64,000 bases of DNA from the NCBI GenBank assembly GCA_029747015.1, contig JAKOGI010001976.1, positions 1-64,000 on the forward strand, read 5' to 3'. The translations under genes and the position numbers were made by a program. Within the stretch, counting starts at the first letter, position 1. The number at the start of each line of letters is the position of its first letter. Under the pieces are notes generated by a model, which saw nothing but the letters and a program-made list of their open reading frames with translations, was not told the origin of the DNA and did no database searches. Below, one piece after another: positions 1 through 13,075 of the stretch. The DNA is from Carnegiea gigantea. Its lineage: Eukaryota; Streptophyta; Magnoliopsida; Caryophyllales; Cactaceae.

Positions 1-1252
1 ATATATATATATGGACTAGCCATGTCATGCATATGGGAGACAGGATGACTTCTATCACATGGGCTAAAGCATATGCCTTCATGCTTAATTGGGCATCATA
101 TGATCCACTCGTTGGGAGCTAAGGCAACTTAGGCTCTTCATGTTAGAACTAAGTGGACTAGCATCATGTTATCTATGCTCAAGATGGTATGGTGATGGTG
201 ATGACCATTGATAACTTTTGTGGGCCTTTATATGATGACATGCAAAGCTCCTCAAGTCTGCTTCTCTGATTGCTAATTTTCTAGCACATAAGCCTCCTTA
301 ATTAAAAGTAACTAAATTTTAGTCTTTTTTAATGCCAAAAACAATTTACTTCTCCATCTTTAAACTCGATCTAAGTTAACCTTATTATTCTACATAGTCA
401 CACAAAATTCGAATTAAAAACTAAAAATGATCCGATTATGATTAAAAACCAAGTGATTAGAAGTATCTACTTAGTTTTGGTGGCCAAACAGAATGATGAC
501 TATTTAATTTTAAGCAGGCTTTATGAATATTATTATTATTTTGTTGGACTCTTTCATATTAAAAAGAAGATGGTGCATGCTATTTATGGGGTCGAGAGTG
601 CACTTCTCAAACATGGTAAGATGTATATGCATTAAAAAGGAAATTATATATGGGAGTTTGACTTATGTTTTTAAGAAAGCAACATGAGGAAGGATTGAAT
701 GAAATTCGCTCTCTTGTCAATTTTGCAATAAGGTGAATTAAACATCTTACGCGCTCGTGTATCTCATAAACTATAAATTGACAATATGAGGCTAGCATAT
801 TGAGCCATTGGCTCATTCTTCGAAATTATTTTGTGTTTTAGGTCTTAGGTGAGAAAGCTAACAAATCACCTAGCAAAGGAAGGAGACCATGGACATCAAC
901 CTAAGGACGTGATGTATTTGGATGACTATAATATGCTCTTATGTGTTTGTGCAAGTCTAGCATGACTTTTGGATGCTTCCAGATCGACACTAGGTCTATG
1001 TTATACATTATATTTTGAAAGATTATATTGAGCTATTATGCCTAAAGCTTAAGTTCCTTTAAGTTATAAGGTTTTAAGACCTAAGTTCCATTTGAACATG
1101 TATCTTAATATGCACAGGAAGAGAAAACTTGAATATTATCGTGCAAAGTACCTTCCACGTTGGAATTAGGTCTATGAGAATGAAGTTTGAATTAAAGGCT
1201 CCTTTGCATGTATTATTCTTCTAAGCTTGCTATGGATTATAAAATTGATATA
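1..1252. other. Gene-free left flank
   Basis: Non-coding AT-rich DNA left of Copia element A. It opens with a short (AT)n run at 1-13. Open frames here are short and show no motif I recognise. No repeat partner was noticed elsewhere in the window. Confidence 0.5.
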
Positions 1253-1254
1253 TG

Positions 1255-1383
1255 TGAATAATGGGAAGGCTCCAACCTAATTGGGGGCCTCTATGTTGTA
1301 TTATATAGTAGCTTAGGCACAATCCTTAATGCAATAGAATATTAAATAAAATAATTTTATAATTATTTGCCTAAATCCTATTA
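1255..1383 (-). repeat. 3' LTR of Copia A
   Basis: About 129 bp, similar to 24067-24204 over most of its length. On the minus strand it is preceded by the purine-rich tract GAGGAGG at about 1384-1390, the expected polypurine tract. The first bases read TAATA where TG would be expected, so the terminus is mutated. The exact end is uncertain by a few bases. Confidence 0.65.
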
Positions 1384-2162
1384 CCTCCTCAATCTAAGTA
1401 GGGCGTTGCATTGATAGATTGGACGTCAAAATCTCAAATGACTTTGAAGACAACCCTTTGGTGAAAATATCTAATTGAAGTTGAGTAGGAATGTAACGGA
1501 TAATATGATCTTTATCAGGAAGGCATTCCTGGATAAAATGGTAATCAACCACAATGTGTTTGCTGTGATCATGCTGAATTGGATTTGTAGTCAAGCACAT
1601 AGCTCTTACATTATCACTATATACCTTGGTCAAGGAGTAAGTGATACACCAACATCATGAAAAAGCTTGTGGATCCATAAAGTTTCAGTTATAGTATAGA
1701 CAATTGCCTGTATTAAGCTTCAATAGATGACTTTGGAGTAGTGGGTTGCTTTTTGTAATGCTAGGCAATCAAATTGATCCAAAAAATATAGCATACCCAG
1801 TGGTGGGATGACAATAGTCTTCATAATATCCCAATCGGCATTGGAATAGGCCATAATGAAGGCCTTAGATTTAGTTAGCCAATGATAAAAACCATGACTA
1901 AGAGCAAGTACCTAAAAATACGCTTACCAACATGCAGGTGAGTAGTATAGGAAGCATGCATGAACTAAAAGATTACATGGACAGCGTAGGTAATGTCGGA
2001 TCTCACCATGGTCAAATGCGATAGAGCACGTATCACACCTCTAAACTCAGCTGGGTTAGAGAGCAACTCTATATCTATTAGGGTTAACAAGATTCTCGAA
2101 ATGCTTGGGTATGCACAAGCTTTATTGTATGCAGTTGAAATTTATGAAGCAGATCATGAACA
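1384..2162 (-). pseudogene. Copia A pol, C-terminal RT and RNase H remnant
   Basis: On the minus strand, 2060-1980 encodes the post-YVDD end of Copia RT, with a SHLTMVRSDITYAVHV segment matching the family's 'L..TRPDI.YAV' block. About 1860-1700 matches the start of RNase H (MAYSNADWD, the counterpart of 'YSDADWAG'). An open stretch at 1394-1633 holds the RNase H end, with VDYHFIQE and YIPTQLQLDIFTKGL. Stops and frameshifts between the pieces rule out function. The frame continues into 20118 and beyond once element B and one copy of its TATTT duplication are removed. Confidence 0.85.
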
Positions 2163-2167
2163 TATTT

Positions 2168-3585
2168 TGAAGATCCCAAAGCTAAGTGTGTATCACCGTA
2201 GAGGGGGTGAATACAGTGATTGACAAAACATTAGAAGTCAATGCAAACTTTAAAGACTTTGAAAGTAGATCTGCCCAAGTCACTATATATAGGTTAGTAA
2301 TCAATGACTTTGAACAAAATTATAAATGCAGAAATTAAAGGGGATAAAATGAGTTATGTTTTTACGATGTTATTCCTTCGAAATAGGGTTAATCATCATC
2401 TAAGACTCTTTTTTCCTTAGGATTTAGACCGCTCCACTTCTAATTATTCTAATTAAAACTTCCAAAAATATATCTCAAAGGAAATCTCAATTTGACCATT
2501 GGAAATCTTCAAGTGGCAATTGATCTTCTTTATACCATTATACTAGATCTTGTATGCATTGAAACATATAAGGGGAGATCTAGAATATTCTAATTATAGT
2601 ACTAAAGTCTATTTCAAAGATTTTGATTGGATTTGAAATATTCAACTCCCATAAATAAATATGGATGAGATCTTTGCTTGGTTATTACTCTTCGTGCTTA
2701 AGCAAGTATTGTCAAATAATATCAATGACAATCTCATAATATTCATCCATATCAATCAATCAATCTCACAATCTAATTCAAGATATGTCAAGGATGCTTG
2801 CCATAAATACAGCATATATAACTTGGTTAACTTAAATAGCACGTAATCTTTAGAAAAATATGACAATGATAATTGTCAAATAATCTCATAAAATCTCGAA
2901 AGACATTGACTAAGAATAATCAAAAAAGTTTATGAAAATACCTTCCAAATAAGACTCATCATGCTTTCAGAAATAATTTTATAATCATATCAAAAATCAA
3001 TAATTAAAGGCAGGCATTTTAAACACAAAGATCAAGATAATATCTCATAATATTAACTAGGTGTAAACCTCTTAGAAATACTTTGAAATTTAACGGAGAA
3101 GAATTTTAATGATAGCTTTAAAGAACATGTATTCCAAAGTCAGCTTAATCAACTTTGACAGGAATTTACGAAAGCTCATATAATATGTATGGCTTTGCAA
3201 TTATGATTCTTTACATACATATACACTAATATAATAAGACATTCGAATTGCATTTTTGGTTTCACTTAAAAGCATTAAAGAATCATTCAAAGGACTTTGA
3301 ATATGGACTTCGAATGTAGGAGTTTGAATGCGTGATTCTAAACATAGGATATTAACATAATTAGATCAAAGTTCATACAACTCATAAACATGATACTTTA
3401 AGCACATATATGCAATGACATATAAGGCTTAGTTACCATGCTTAATTACATAAATGTGCTATCATATAAAATATTCACGCATATCAAATACATCACACAC
3501 ACGTTGAACCTATCAATCATTCAAGTACACATACAATTAGTTTTTTGGCTTTTTTTAAAATATAACAAATATAACCAAGTTAACA
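2168..3585 (-). repeat. 3' LTR of element B
   Basis: 1,418 bp, aligning with 18301-20112 along its length (both contain the tgtatcacc.tagaggggg segment and end near aacaaatataacca). It lacks about 0.4 kb present at about 18555-18985 of the other LTR. The copies also differ by scattered substitutions, so the insertion is not recent. Confidence 0.85.
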
Positions 3586-5683
3586 ATCTTGCCCTTTTTA
3601 TGAAAGTCAAAGCTGCAGACACATAGTAAGGTTACTATAATATTTTCCCCCTTTTTATTTCATCAAAGTGGTCATTTGGTTAAGAGAAACCATAAACAAT
3701 TAAAAAACAAAATTTGAAAACATAGCTCCCCCTTAATATAACATTTATAAATATAAGCGCATGAGAGCATGTAATGGTTAATATAGAAGTATAGGATGAT
3801 AGAATCATATTATAGCACTCAACTAAGATCACTATTTAAGAGCAAATGATCAATCATGTAATCAAAGCATTTAGAAACATAGATAGATTTTAAGCAGCAT
3901 AAGGAGATTGGCCAACGGCCATCACTTTTGGGCTAAGTCTGCAATGTGTCAATCAAACCCAAGATTTCAAAGCCTTTGAAGTTGTGACAATTTATTCTTG
4001 CAAAAGTCACTTCTAAATTAGGCTTCAGTACACCAACATTGAAGCAAATTTAGGTTTTGACCTCCTGCATTAACATAATACACTTGTTAGTACCAAGTAA
4101 GGGTCTCTACCCCAATTCATGCCGAAAATAATTTATTTCAATGTCATATAGATAGAATGAGCATTAAGTACCTCATGACTTATGAAGAAATACTGAAATA
4201 GTAAACATATATGCTAATCCATATGACTGTGAAGAATGTATTACATAATAATATATATGAAAATCTCGTGTTATGTATCAAATTATCTCCTCCTAAAGAA
4301 GATAATTTAAGCAAGATAAAAGTATCAATTAAGAATTTCTCACGAATATCTAATGCTTATGTAAAGCATCAATAATGCAATGAAAATCTCAAATGGCATT
4401 ATAAGCATATTCAAATCATAATGAAAATATCACACAAAGTGTACATGGAATATGTAACAAGTTCAAAGCATGAAATAAAAGAAGGCTAACATGAAAGCTA
4501 TCAAAATGAGCATTGGCTATGGTAGTACATGTGAATATACTTCTAGAGACAAATCAAGAGTTTACACCTTTGGCCACATACAAATGACTAAAGTCTAAAA
4601 AGATATTTATGCATTACAATGGGATTTCGAAAGGATATCTCATATGGATGCATATTCAAGATATAGTATATCATCAAAATATAAGCAAAAAAGATTGCAA
4701 GCTAAAAGTGAACCAAACATGCATATGGCCTTAAAAGCAAGTGAATATTGGGACTTCAGAAGCATAATCTCACTCCCCTTTCAAAGACAATGTCAGAACA
4801 TGAATACAATAAGAAAATGAATCATTTGAACTTAGGGGGAATAAAATATGTAAGCATAGTACCTAACTTCCCTTGTTCTCATCCACAAATACAAGTGCAT
4901 TTTCTAACCTATGTTCAAAGCATAAGTTTTGACTTTGAATTTTCAAAGCCAATGTTTATCATGAATAGACTTGAAACTTTACGTTGTGATATGATTCAAA
5001 ATATTGGTTTGAAATTCAAGGGTTTGAGCTCTCAACCGTATTTCCTTTATGCGTGTTAACCTCAAAGTCTGTCTTTATTTCAATGTCTTTGAGGTACTAT
5101 TATTTTAAACATTGACTTTGAGGTTAAATGTTTACTCAGGGTTCTTGAGATGAAATTGAGCAACTTAATTTTCTGAAACCACTCAAAACATTTGTTAATA
5201 TTAAGAGAGTGATTATCCATCAATTCTTGCATAAAGATCAAATATCAAATAATGACAAAAGAGAGTTACCAACCTTCAAACATAAAGCCATACAAATACC
5301 TATAGCATGTTATCAAGGCTCATTCACATATGATCAAATGTCAAATAATGTCAAAAGTAAACTACCAACGTTCAAACACAAAGCTATACAAATGCCTATA
5401 GCATGTCATCAAGGATCATTCATATATGATCTTTATTACGTTTTAAGAATAATATGCATTTTATATTTAAACTTGCACTACACTCTTTTCAAAGTCTTTG
5501 AACTTAAGATCCAGGCCTCTAAAACTTGATCACTTTAGATTTTGTGGTGACCTTGAAATCGGGCTTTCAAATACAGTTAGTATGCTTGTTTGTGCCTTAT
5601 TTTCTATGAGGCTTCAAATTTTCTTAATCATCCAATCTTTTGAATGTCTTCTATTTCTTGAGGTAGATGCCAAGTGCATTTGT
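3586..5683 (-). other. 3' internal region of element B, no pol found
   Basis: Lies between the CACTA left end and the 3' LTR. At its right edge the minus strand continues the gag C-terminal reading interrupted by the CACTA element (a QMHLASTSRN-like stretch at about 5675-5620). Beyond that I see only frames of unclear meaning. 4748-5059 (+) and 5209-5529 (+) are open, but they lie antisense to the element and match no family I know. The region includes a 96-bp tandem duplication at 5236-5427. Confidence 0.5.
5236..5427. repeat. Two tandem 96-bp units
   Basis: Units 5236-5331 and 5332-5427 both begin gatcaaat.tcaaataatg and end in tcattca.atat, with few differences. A third partial start (gatc) lies at 5428. 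The period is a multiple of three, so a plus-strand open frame (5209-5529) stays open across both units as a 32-residue repeat containing LPTFKHKAIQ. Whether it is translated is unknown. Confidence 0.85.
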
Positions 5684-5686
5684 GAA

Positions 5687-5950
5687 CACTACAACAAAGC
5701 CACTCTTGTGCCATGGGAAGACCCGTGGCGAGTATGAACAATTCCTATGGCCCAAGTAACTAGCCATGGTAAGAATTACCGAGGCCGATTGTGGCACAAA
5801 ACCCTGAGGCTAAACTATTAGCTACGGGTAAATATCTCCTATGGCTAATAAGTTAACTTGTGCCATGGGAATAGCGTGGTAATTAATGGACGGCAGCCAC
5901 GCCTTTTGCTACAGCCAGCTTAATAGTGAGCCACAGACTTTGTGGTGACT
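5687..5950 (+). repeat. Left terminal inverted repeat and subterminal array of CACTA C
   Basis: The terminus pairs with 16395-16425. Inside it, words related to cttgtgccatgggaa (5707, 5859 region), gtggcacaa and agccac recur in both orientations. Such arrays bind TNPA-type protein in En/Spm. The role here is inferred from the family. Confidence 0.75.
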
Positions 5951-7246
5951 AGAATAATCAACTGCTATAGATAAAATCATAGCTAATAGTTTTCTTAGCC
6001 ATAAGGAGACCAATGGCCATGAGAACCGCTACGAGGAAAAGACCCTTGGCCATCTTTACAAAACTAGCCACGAACACTGCAATGGCTACATATGTAATGA
6101 TCTTGTAAAACATAAGATCTTTATATAACCGAGGATGATTCAACCAATTAATGTCTTGTGTCAAGAAGATGAAACAATCATAATTGCCATCAAGGCATTC
6201 ACATCAAAACACATTCCAACTGATTTTTGTCAACTATTTTTAACTTCATCCAAACAATCTATTTACCAAAATGACAATTCATCCTAAATATATATGATAT
6301 ACAAAAGGCATATAAAATTTCCATCATATGTTTCTAAATGGAAATCAAAATATTAACAGCTGAGAGTATCTGATACGAACTAAAACTATATTATATACAT
6401 AATAATTGGGCTAGCTAGGAAACAATCCACAGGCAATGTGACGACTTCGAACACCATCCATGGGGACTTCCAAAAAGAGTATTATCTCGAACACCATCCA
6501 TGGAAAATTCCAAAAAGAGCCTTGCCATTAAAACTAATGCTTAACAACCCAAAAGTTAGATGAAGATAAGGGACTTTGATTATACTTCTGACATCCATTA
6601 ACCATGCCAATTTCCACCCATCTTCATATATGGCATCTGCTGAACAGCAACGGCAAGGTAAATGGTTGAATAAATACTAATATTTTCCTATGATTAGATC
6701 TATTTTCCTACTACATGCAATTAACTCATAAACAATTGACATTAGATTGAAATCAGATAGTAATAATCTTTTTAAAAAATCCAAAGTGCTCAAAGTTTCC
6801 TTCATTTCTTGACTTTAAATGTATAAAAAGGTTAATGACTTAGGACAGATTGAAGATTTTTGGAGATCAGTCTACTAATAGATGCTAGCTATTTGAAAGG
6901 GAGGAGAAGACCAATGAGCATTTATTATTTGATTGGTCATATAGCCTAGATGTTACATTACAAGTGATGAACAAGTTAGATGACCATGGTAGGAATGGGC
7001 AGAACTGGGAACAAAATGTGTTGAACTAGGAACCCTGAGCAAGAGAAGGAAATGAAATGTTTTTTTTTTTTTTAACCTAATATGCATAGCTCTAATATAT
7101 CATTTATGGTTGATAGGAACTATAGGCTGCATATGCAAGTAAGAATAGCAGTAGAATTCGTAGTCCAGGAGGTTAGAGGAGATGCGAAAGCCATGTTACA
7201 GGGGCATTTCTAATAATAATAAACTTAGCTTTGAACTCACCATGAA
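5951..7246. other. CACTA C 3' non-coding region
   Basis: AT-rich DNA downstream of the second transposon gene. It contains an imperfect local duplication of tcgaacaccatccatgg (about 6448-6465 and 6487-6504) and a poly-T run near 7060. No credible coding region was seen. The short frame at 5958-6164 has no recognisable motif. Confidence 0.5.
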
Positions 7247-9120
7247 TCATGTAGACTTATTTTGAGGAATCTGGTTGGTTTGAGGTACGCCAAGTGAGAC
7301 ACACAACTTCTTGAATCTTTCCCCCCACATTTTGTCACACTCTGCAAGTAATTTATCATACTCCATGTCATGCTCTGCTAATTTCTCTTCCATTTTCTCC
7401 TCCATCTTTTGTGTAGTTTCTTGAACTTGCTCGTCAGCCTTTTTCTCAATTTCAACCACCTTGTGGATCAGATTCAATCGAGTAGGTTTCACTCCAAAGT
7501 GATCTGTGATACTTTTGTTGCGTCCATAAGCATGCAAATATCAACATTTTTCCTTCCTAAGAACCTTCTTAAAAATTTCTTCATTATCCATCTGGTTCAA
7601 TCCTTCATTTCTTTGCTTCATGTAATCTTCTAACTGTGACTATTTATAAAATAAGAATATTAAGGCAAAAAGAAATAAACATAATGGTAAAGATTCATCA
7701 AACTTTACAGTATAAGAAATCCACAGCATTCTTAGTGAGCTAATTCACTTACCACAGCATCAACATTTTTAGCAAGCTTCTCCTTGTTAACAGGTTTAGT
7801 GGTCTTTCTTTTTCGAGACTTTATTAATATTTCAACTCGAGTTGGTTCCTTCTTAGTTTTTTGTCACTGCAGAAACATATAAAATTGATGGATAACATTA
7901 ATATAATAAAAGATACTGCTTTTAGTTCAGATGCACATACAAGTTCATGTGCAATACAAGCATAGCCTTTTGTTCCCGAATAGTGAGGCAGCTTTTGAGA
8001 TGATTTATTCTCTCTGTTCTTCTCACTCTTTGCCTACAATAAAAAAGAAGGCATAATTTTCAATTTTGTATCAAAATTCCATAAATATCCTCAATAGCAC
8101 AAAGCTATAAGTACCTGGAACTGAGGATCATGCCATAAAGTGCACAAGTACAACCAATCTGACTTCAGAACTTTCCTAGGCTTGTTGTTCTCTCTTTGAT
8201 ATCGATTTATCAACTCTGGATCATCATAGTATTTAGCCTTCAATTTACATCTATAGTCACGATAAAGAGCATTCATATGCTTCAGAACGAATTCCTTCCT
8301 CATTTCGGGCACATTTATTATGAACTTCTCCTAAAATATATAAGTTGTAAGGAGAGGGAGGACAACAAAAGATACGTTAGAAACTTATGACTACTTTAAA
8401 ATACAAAACTAGTTGAAAGATGCCAAGATAAAAACCATTATCAGCACAACATTCCATGCAAAATCTAACTTCCCAGATTCAATGTACTTCCATTCAGGAA
8501 CTGCCAAGGGGCAACAAGTACGGTTTCGAACTGTTTGACCAAGATAGAAAGTGAATATGGAGGAATTTGTTCCAACAGGACAGCAATCTTAATCGAAATC
8601 CCCTTGCAGTTTTTCTCCAGGCTGCAAATCTATGAGCTTTCTACAGCAAACATCCCCTCTTTTCCTCTTAATTGGATGATTGTGACGAGCTATAAGAGGA
8701 GTATCATATAAGTGTAATCAGTTCTTTTTTTTTTAACAGCAAAAAGAAATTGATTTAAGATAATCAATACAATACTATCAATCTGCTTGATATTATACCA
8801 TTATACATAAAATAAATCACTTACATGCCTCTATAACAGATTGACAAGTTTGGGAAGCCACCACTTGGATACTTCTTAGAGTAGCATCATCGTTTTGCTC
8901 TTCTTCAGAAAGTACTTCATGCTGATTAGGACCAACTACTTGTTGAGGTTCAATTACGCCTTCAACTCTAGAGCTACTTTGCGGCCGTTTCTTTTTCCCA
9001 AGTAATGGATCTTGTTATGCCTCATCCCTAGCATTTTGGGAGGGAACTGGTGAAGCAGTAGCAAATCTTGGACATGTTAAGTAAGTGCTTTGTTCGCCCC
9101 ATGAATATTTGTTGCCCTGT
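7247..9120 (-). pseudogene. Ptta/En-Spm transposase (TNPA-like) gene remnant
   Basis: Second protein gene of the CACTA element, read in several exons or broken frames. At 8312-8091 the protein reads EFVLKHMNALYRDYR then CKLKAKYYD, close to the 'KH.N.LYR.YR..LK..YY' block of plant transposase Ptta/En-Spm (Transposase_24). Further on come W..LCTLWHD and, at 7537-7247, a Glu/Lys-rich coiled-coil-like tail (VEIEKKADEQVQET...). The upstream part, about 8700-8450, reads IARHNHPIKRKRG then SGKLDFAWNVVL. An acceptor-like TTTTACAG precedes the first exon near 9120. In En/Spm the analogous protein binds subterminal repeats. Exon borders are uncertain, and stops are present. Confidence 0.75.
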
Positions 9121-9321
9121 AAAATAAATAAATTGCAATTAGCAAAAATAACTACTTCAAAAATAGAAGGTATAAATCAGTTTTGTATACATACATGTAT
9201 ATGCACAGACACTAAGATTGGCAAGACTGTAATTTTTTTAAAAAAAACACCAAGTCAACATCAATAATATCACCAAATAAAAAACACCAGTGTCATTTAC
9301 ACATAAACATATTTCTACCAA

Positions 9322-12300
9322 CTACTTAGTGTCGCTAGTACTATTATCACTATCATCAAAAAGACAATTTTTATCTTCAGACACATCCCCTTCCATTTGC
9401 AGTTCCTCCTCATGGTTTGTAAATTTAGGTGCATTGTCTCCCCTAGCATGTATAATAACTTCCTCAATATCATCCCTTTTTTTAGCCAATGCATCGTAAT
9501 CTTTGTCCTCTTCTTCACTTATCAACAAAGCTGTAATATGTGAACTCCTTGAGCTATCTTGTTGTTGTGCCTCCATACCCATTCCTGAGTTTTCTTTGCT
9601 TGATCTTATAGTAGATGGAACATCATAGTGATGCCGAGGTTGAGTTCTTAGTACAATGAGCCAATTAGGATCAAAACCATCTTTAGCATAGAAAACTTAT
9701 CGTGCTTGAGATGCCAAAACAAATGGTTCATTAGTCTTCAACTTCCTCCTTGAGTTCACAGTAACGAAGCCATGTTTATCAACCTTCACACCTTTTCCCT
9801 TATTATACACATCCCACCAATCATAGTTAAATATCCAAGTATTGCAATGAAATAATTTCTGTAATAACCCCATAGTAGTCCAAGTTTCCATCATCTGTGG
9901 CACCCTCAACTATAATTCCACTATTCTGATTTTTCCTTCTGTCTTCAAGTTCTTTGATGTGAAATCAATAACCATTGGCGAGATATCATGTGAATCGCTC
10001 AACACCCATTAAGGGTCCGCTAGCCAAGGATTGAATATCCTTTGCTTTTTTGTCGCTTAGTTCTCCAGAAAACATATTTACCTATAAGTCCATATAAGAA
10101 AACAAACGTTAGAGTTTAATATCTAATAAAAATAAGTATAACATTCCAAAAAGGAAAAGACATAAATGAAAGAACATACATGCTCATTCAACCAGTCTGT
10201 GAAGTCTCCATCGTACATCCCTTCTTCAAATTCTCTATAACAAAGTTATTCAACATTAATACACAGTTCCAGAGGAAAAATTATAATCTATTCATATTTA
10301 AAGCATGACAAATAAGGCACCTAAGATATGGTTGCAGTTCATCACAGTTCTTCAAGACATAATCTCGCGCTTGCCGCCACTCATCTTCAGTCAGACATTT
10401 TGACTTAGCCTTTTCCAAAGAGCACCTGATGGACCGAACACTGATAAACCTCCATAATCATCACTAAGACCATCGGAGTTTCTTTCAGGTTGATTATATC
10501 TAGTCTCTATGTCATGCAAATACTTTGAGCAAAATAATAAACACTCTTCAAGAATATAGCCTTCTGCCATTGAACCTTCAGGCCTAGCCTTGTTACTTAC
10601 GTAACATTTTAACTTTCGTAAAAATCTACATAGCAAGAGAAAATTATAAGATAATGCAGGCTTAACAAATTCTGAAATAATCAAATAATGAAATAATTAT
10701 GTACCTTTCTATAGGATACATCCATCTGTAGTGAACTGGCCTACCCATCTTTGCCTCATGAGCAAGATGGACACATAAATGGACCATAATGTCAAAGAAT
10801 GATAGAAGAAAAATTTTCTTCATCTTGCATAGAGTGATAACAATATGCTCTTCCAAATGGTCAAGATCCTCTAACTTCAGTGATTTAGAACACAACCCCT
10901 TAAAAAATACACCAATTTCAACTAGCACATCATACACGTGCTGGCAAGAAACCCCTCGAACTGCAAGAGGAAACAATTGCTCCAAAAGAACATGGAAGTC
11001 ATGAGTTTTAAGGCCTGAAATCTTTCTTTTCCTGATGCATTTTGCAAAATTTGATGAATAGCCATCTGGAACCTTCAATTCTTCCAAATATCTACACACC
11101 TTATCCTTCTCAAGTGAGGATAGCGTGTACAATGCAGGCTTAATATGCCATTTTCCATCAATTAGTTTTGGTTGCAAATCCTTTCTAATTTGGAGCTCTT
11201 TTAAGTCATGCCTAGCTTTGATATGGTCTTTGGTCTTCCCTTCAATGTCTACTAATGTGCTAAGAATATTATCAAATACATTCTTTTCAATATGCATCAC
11301 ATCAAGGTTATGACGTAGCATTAGACTACTCTAATATGGAAGTTCAAAGAAAATACTCTTCTTCTGCCAATTGTCATCTCTCTTTGGAGGTTGCACATGT
11401 TTTCCAAATTTCATATCTTCAAATACACTCAATTGGGACAATATATCATTTCCAGATAAGGGTTTAGGAGCTTTCTTTCTTTCTGCTTTCCCATCAAATG
11501 CTTTGCTTGCCCGCCATTTGTGATCAAGAGGTAAGAATCGATGATGACCCATATAGCATATCTTACCACAATTCTTTAATCTTGTTGAACTAGTGTTCTC
11601 ATCACAACAAGGACAAGCCATATAACCCTTAGTTGACCACCCAGACAAATTAGCATAAGCTGGAAAGTCATTAGTAGTCCAATGAAGAGCAGCACGCATT
11701 AAAAAGTAGTCTTTCTTTGAAGCATCATAAGTTTTTGCCCCTCAATCCCACAATTCTTTTAACTCATCAATTAAAGGACGTAAATATACAGCAATGTTGT
11801 TACTAGGAGCCTTTAGCCCAGGAATTAACAAGGACAACAGAAGATATGGTTGTTTTGTGCACATCCATGGAGGATAGTTGTACACAGTAAGCACAACAAG
11901 CCATGCACTATGATCACTTCTCTGGAGACTAAAAGGGTTAAACCCATCACTTGTTAAACCCAATCTCATATTTCAAGGATCTGATGAGAATAAAGGATTA
12001 TCTTCATCAAAATTTTTTCAAGCCTTTGAGTCCGTTGGATGCTGAAGAATTCCATCCTCGACCCTGCTATCAACATGGCATCTCATGTCAATAGCAGATT
12101 GTGGAGACATAAAAATTCTTTGAAGCCTTGGCTTCAATGGAAAATATCGTAACACTTTCCTAGGGACCCTTTTAGGTTTTGAAGTTGAAGTTCCCCCCTC
12201 TTTAACTCCTTGAACCTTAGAATCTTGTCACCTGATAGACCACAAACTGTACATTGTTCAATAGTTGTATTCTCATTCCAAAATAACATGCAATCATTCT

Positions 12301-13075
12301 CACATGCATCTATCTTTTCATATTGAAGACCTAACTCTCGAATCATTTTTATTGCTTTGTGATAGCTTGATGGCAAGGTTTCACCCTTGGGCAAGGCTTT
12401 TTTAAACAACTTAAGCATGTTAGTAAAAGCCTTATTAGTAATGCCATCAACACATTTGATCTAAAACAACTTTACAATAAATGACAACCTGGAAAAGTTC
12501 TCATAGCCAGGATACAATTCCCTTTGAGCATTTTTCAACAAATTTTCAAACTGTTCTGGTGTGAGATTAGAACTTTCACTTTCATTGCCACAACTAGCAT
12601 GGTCAGCCATTTCATCATATTAGTCAACCTCCTTATCTATAGGTGCATCTACGTTGTGGTCCACAAAAGCATCATTAATCATTCCAATCATATCATCAAA
12701 ACCATGAATTTCCGTTTCATTTCTGGCCCTTTTGTGTGTAGTTGTATACTCTCCATGATATATCCAACGAACATATGATTTCACCATCCCATAACCTAAT
12801 AAGTCAGATTCCGTGTCTTTTCTTGTTTTGTGCTCAGAAAAATGGCAATTTCTAAAGGGGCATGGTAGCTGATCTTCATCCGTGAGATCAGAAAAGGCAA
12901 AGGCAAGGAACTCATCTACTCCCTTTCTATGTGATGGACTTAGAGTGTCAGGGCATAACATCCACTCTAATCTCGTCTTCACAATTTCAGAATTGTCCAT
13001 CTTGACTACAACGAAATCACTAACAACGATAAGCAAGGAGAACCTTGTCAAGAGCTGACTTGAAGATAAATTCAT
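9322..13075 (-). pseudogene. CACTA transposase, TNP2-like, degenerate
   Basis: Main transposase of element C. Domains in order on the minus strand: a Transpos_assoc-type N-terminus (13075-12620, with LPCPFRNCHFS and YVRWIYHGE); the TNP2 core (12620-10662, with DACENDCMLFW..N, ACPCCDENTSS, then HNLDVMHIEKNVFDN); a DUF4218-like part (about 10950-10500, with LCVHLAHEAKMGRPVHYRWMYPIER and SNKARPEGSMAEGYILEE); a DUF4216-like part (about 9860-9650, with YDWWDVYNKGKGVKVDKHG and PFVLASQA); then an acidic tail ending at 9322. In-frame stops (for example after KEVD near 12620 and after ELWD near 11742) and a frameshift near 12160 break the frame. I kept the first Met at 13075, which may be slightly upstream of the true start. 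Confidence 0.88.
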
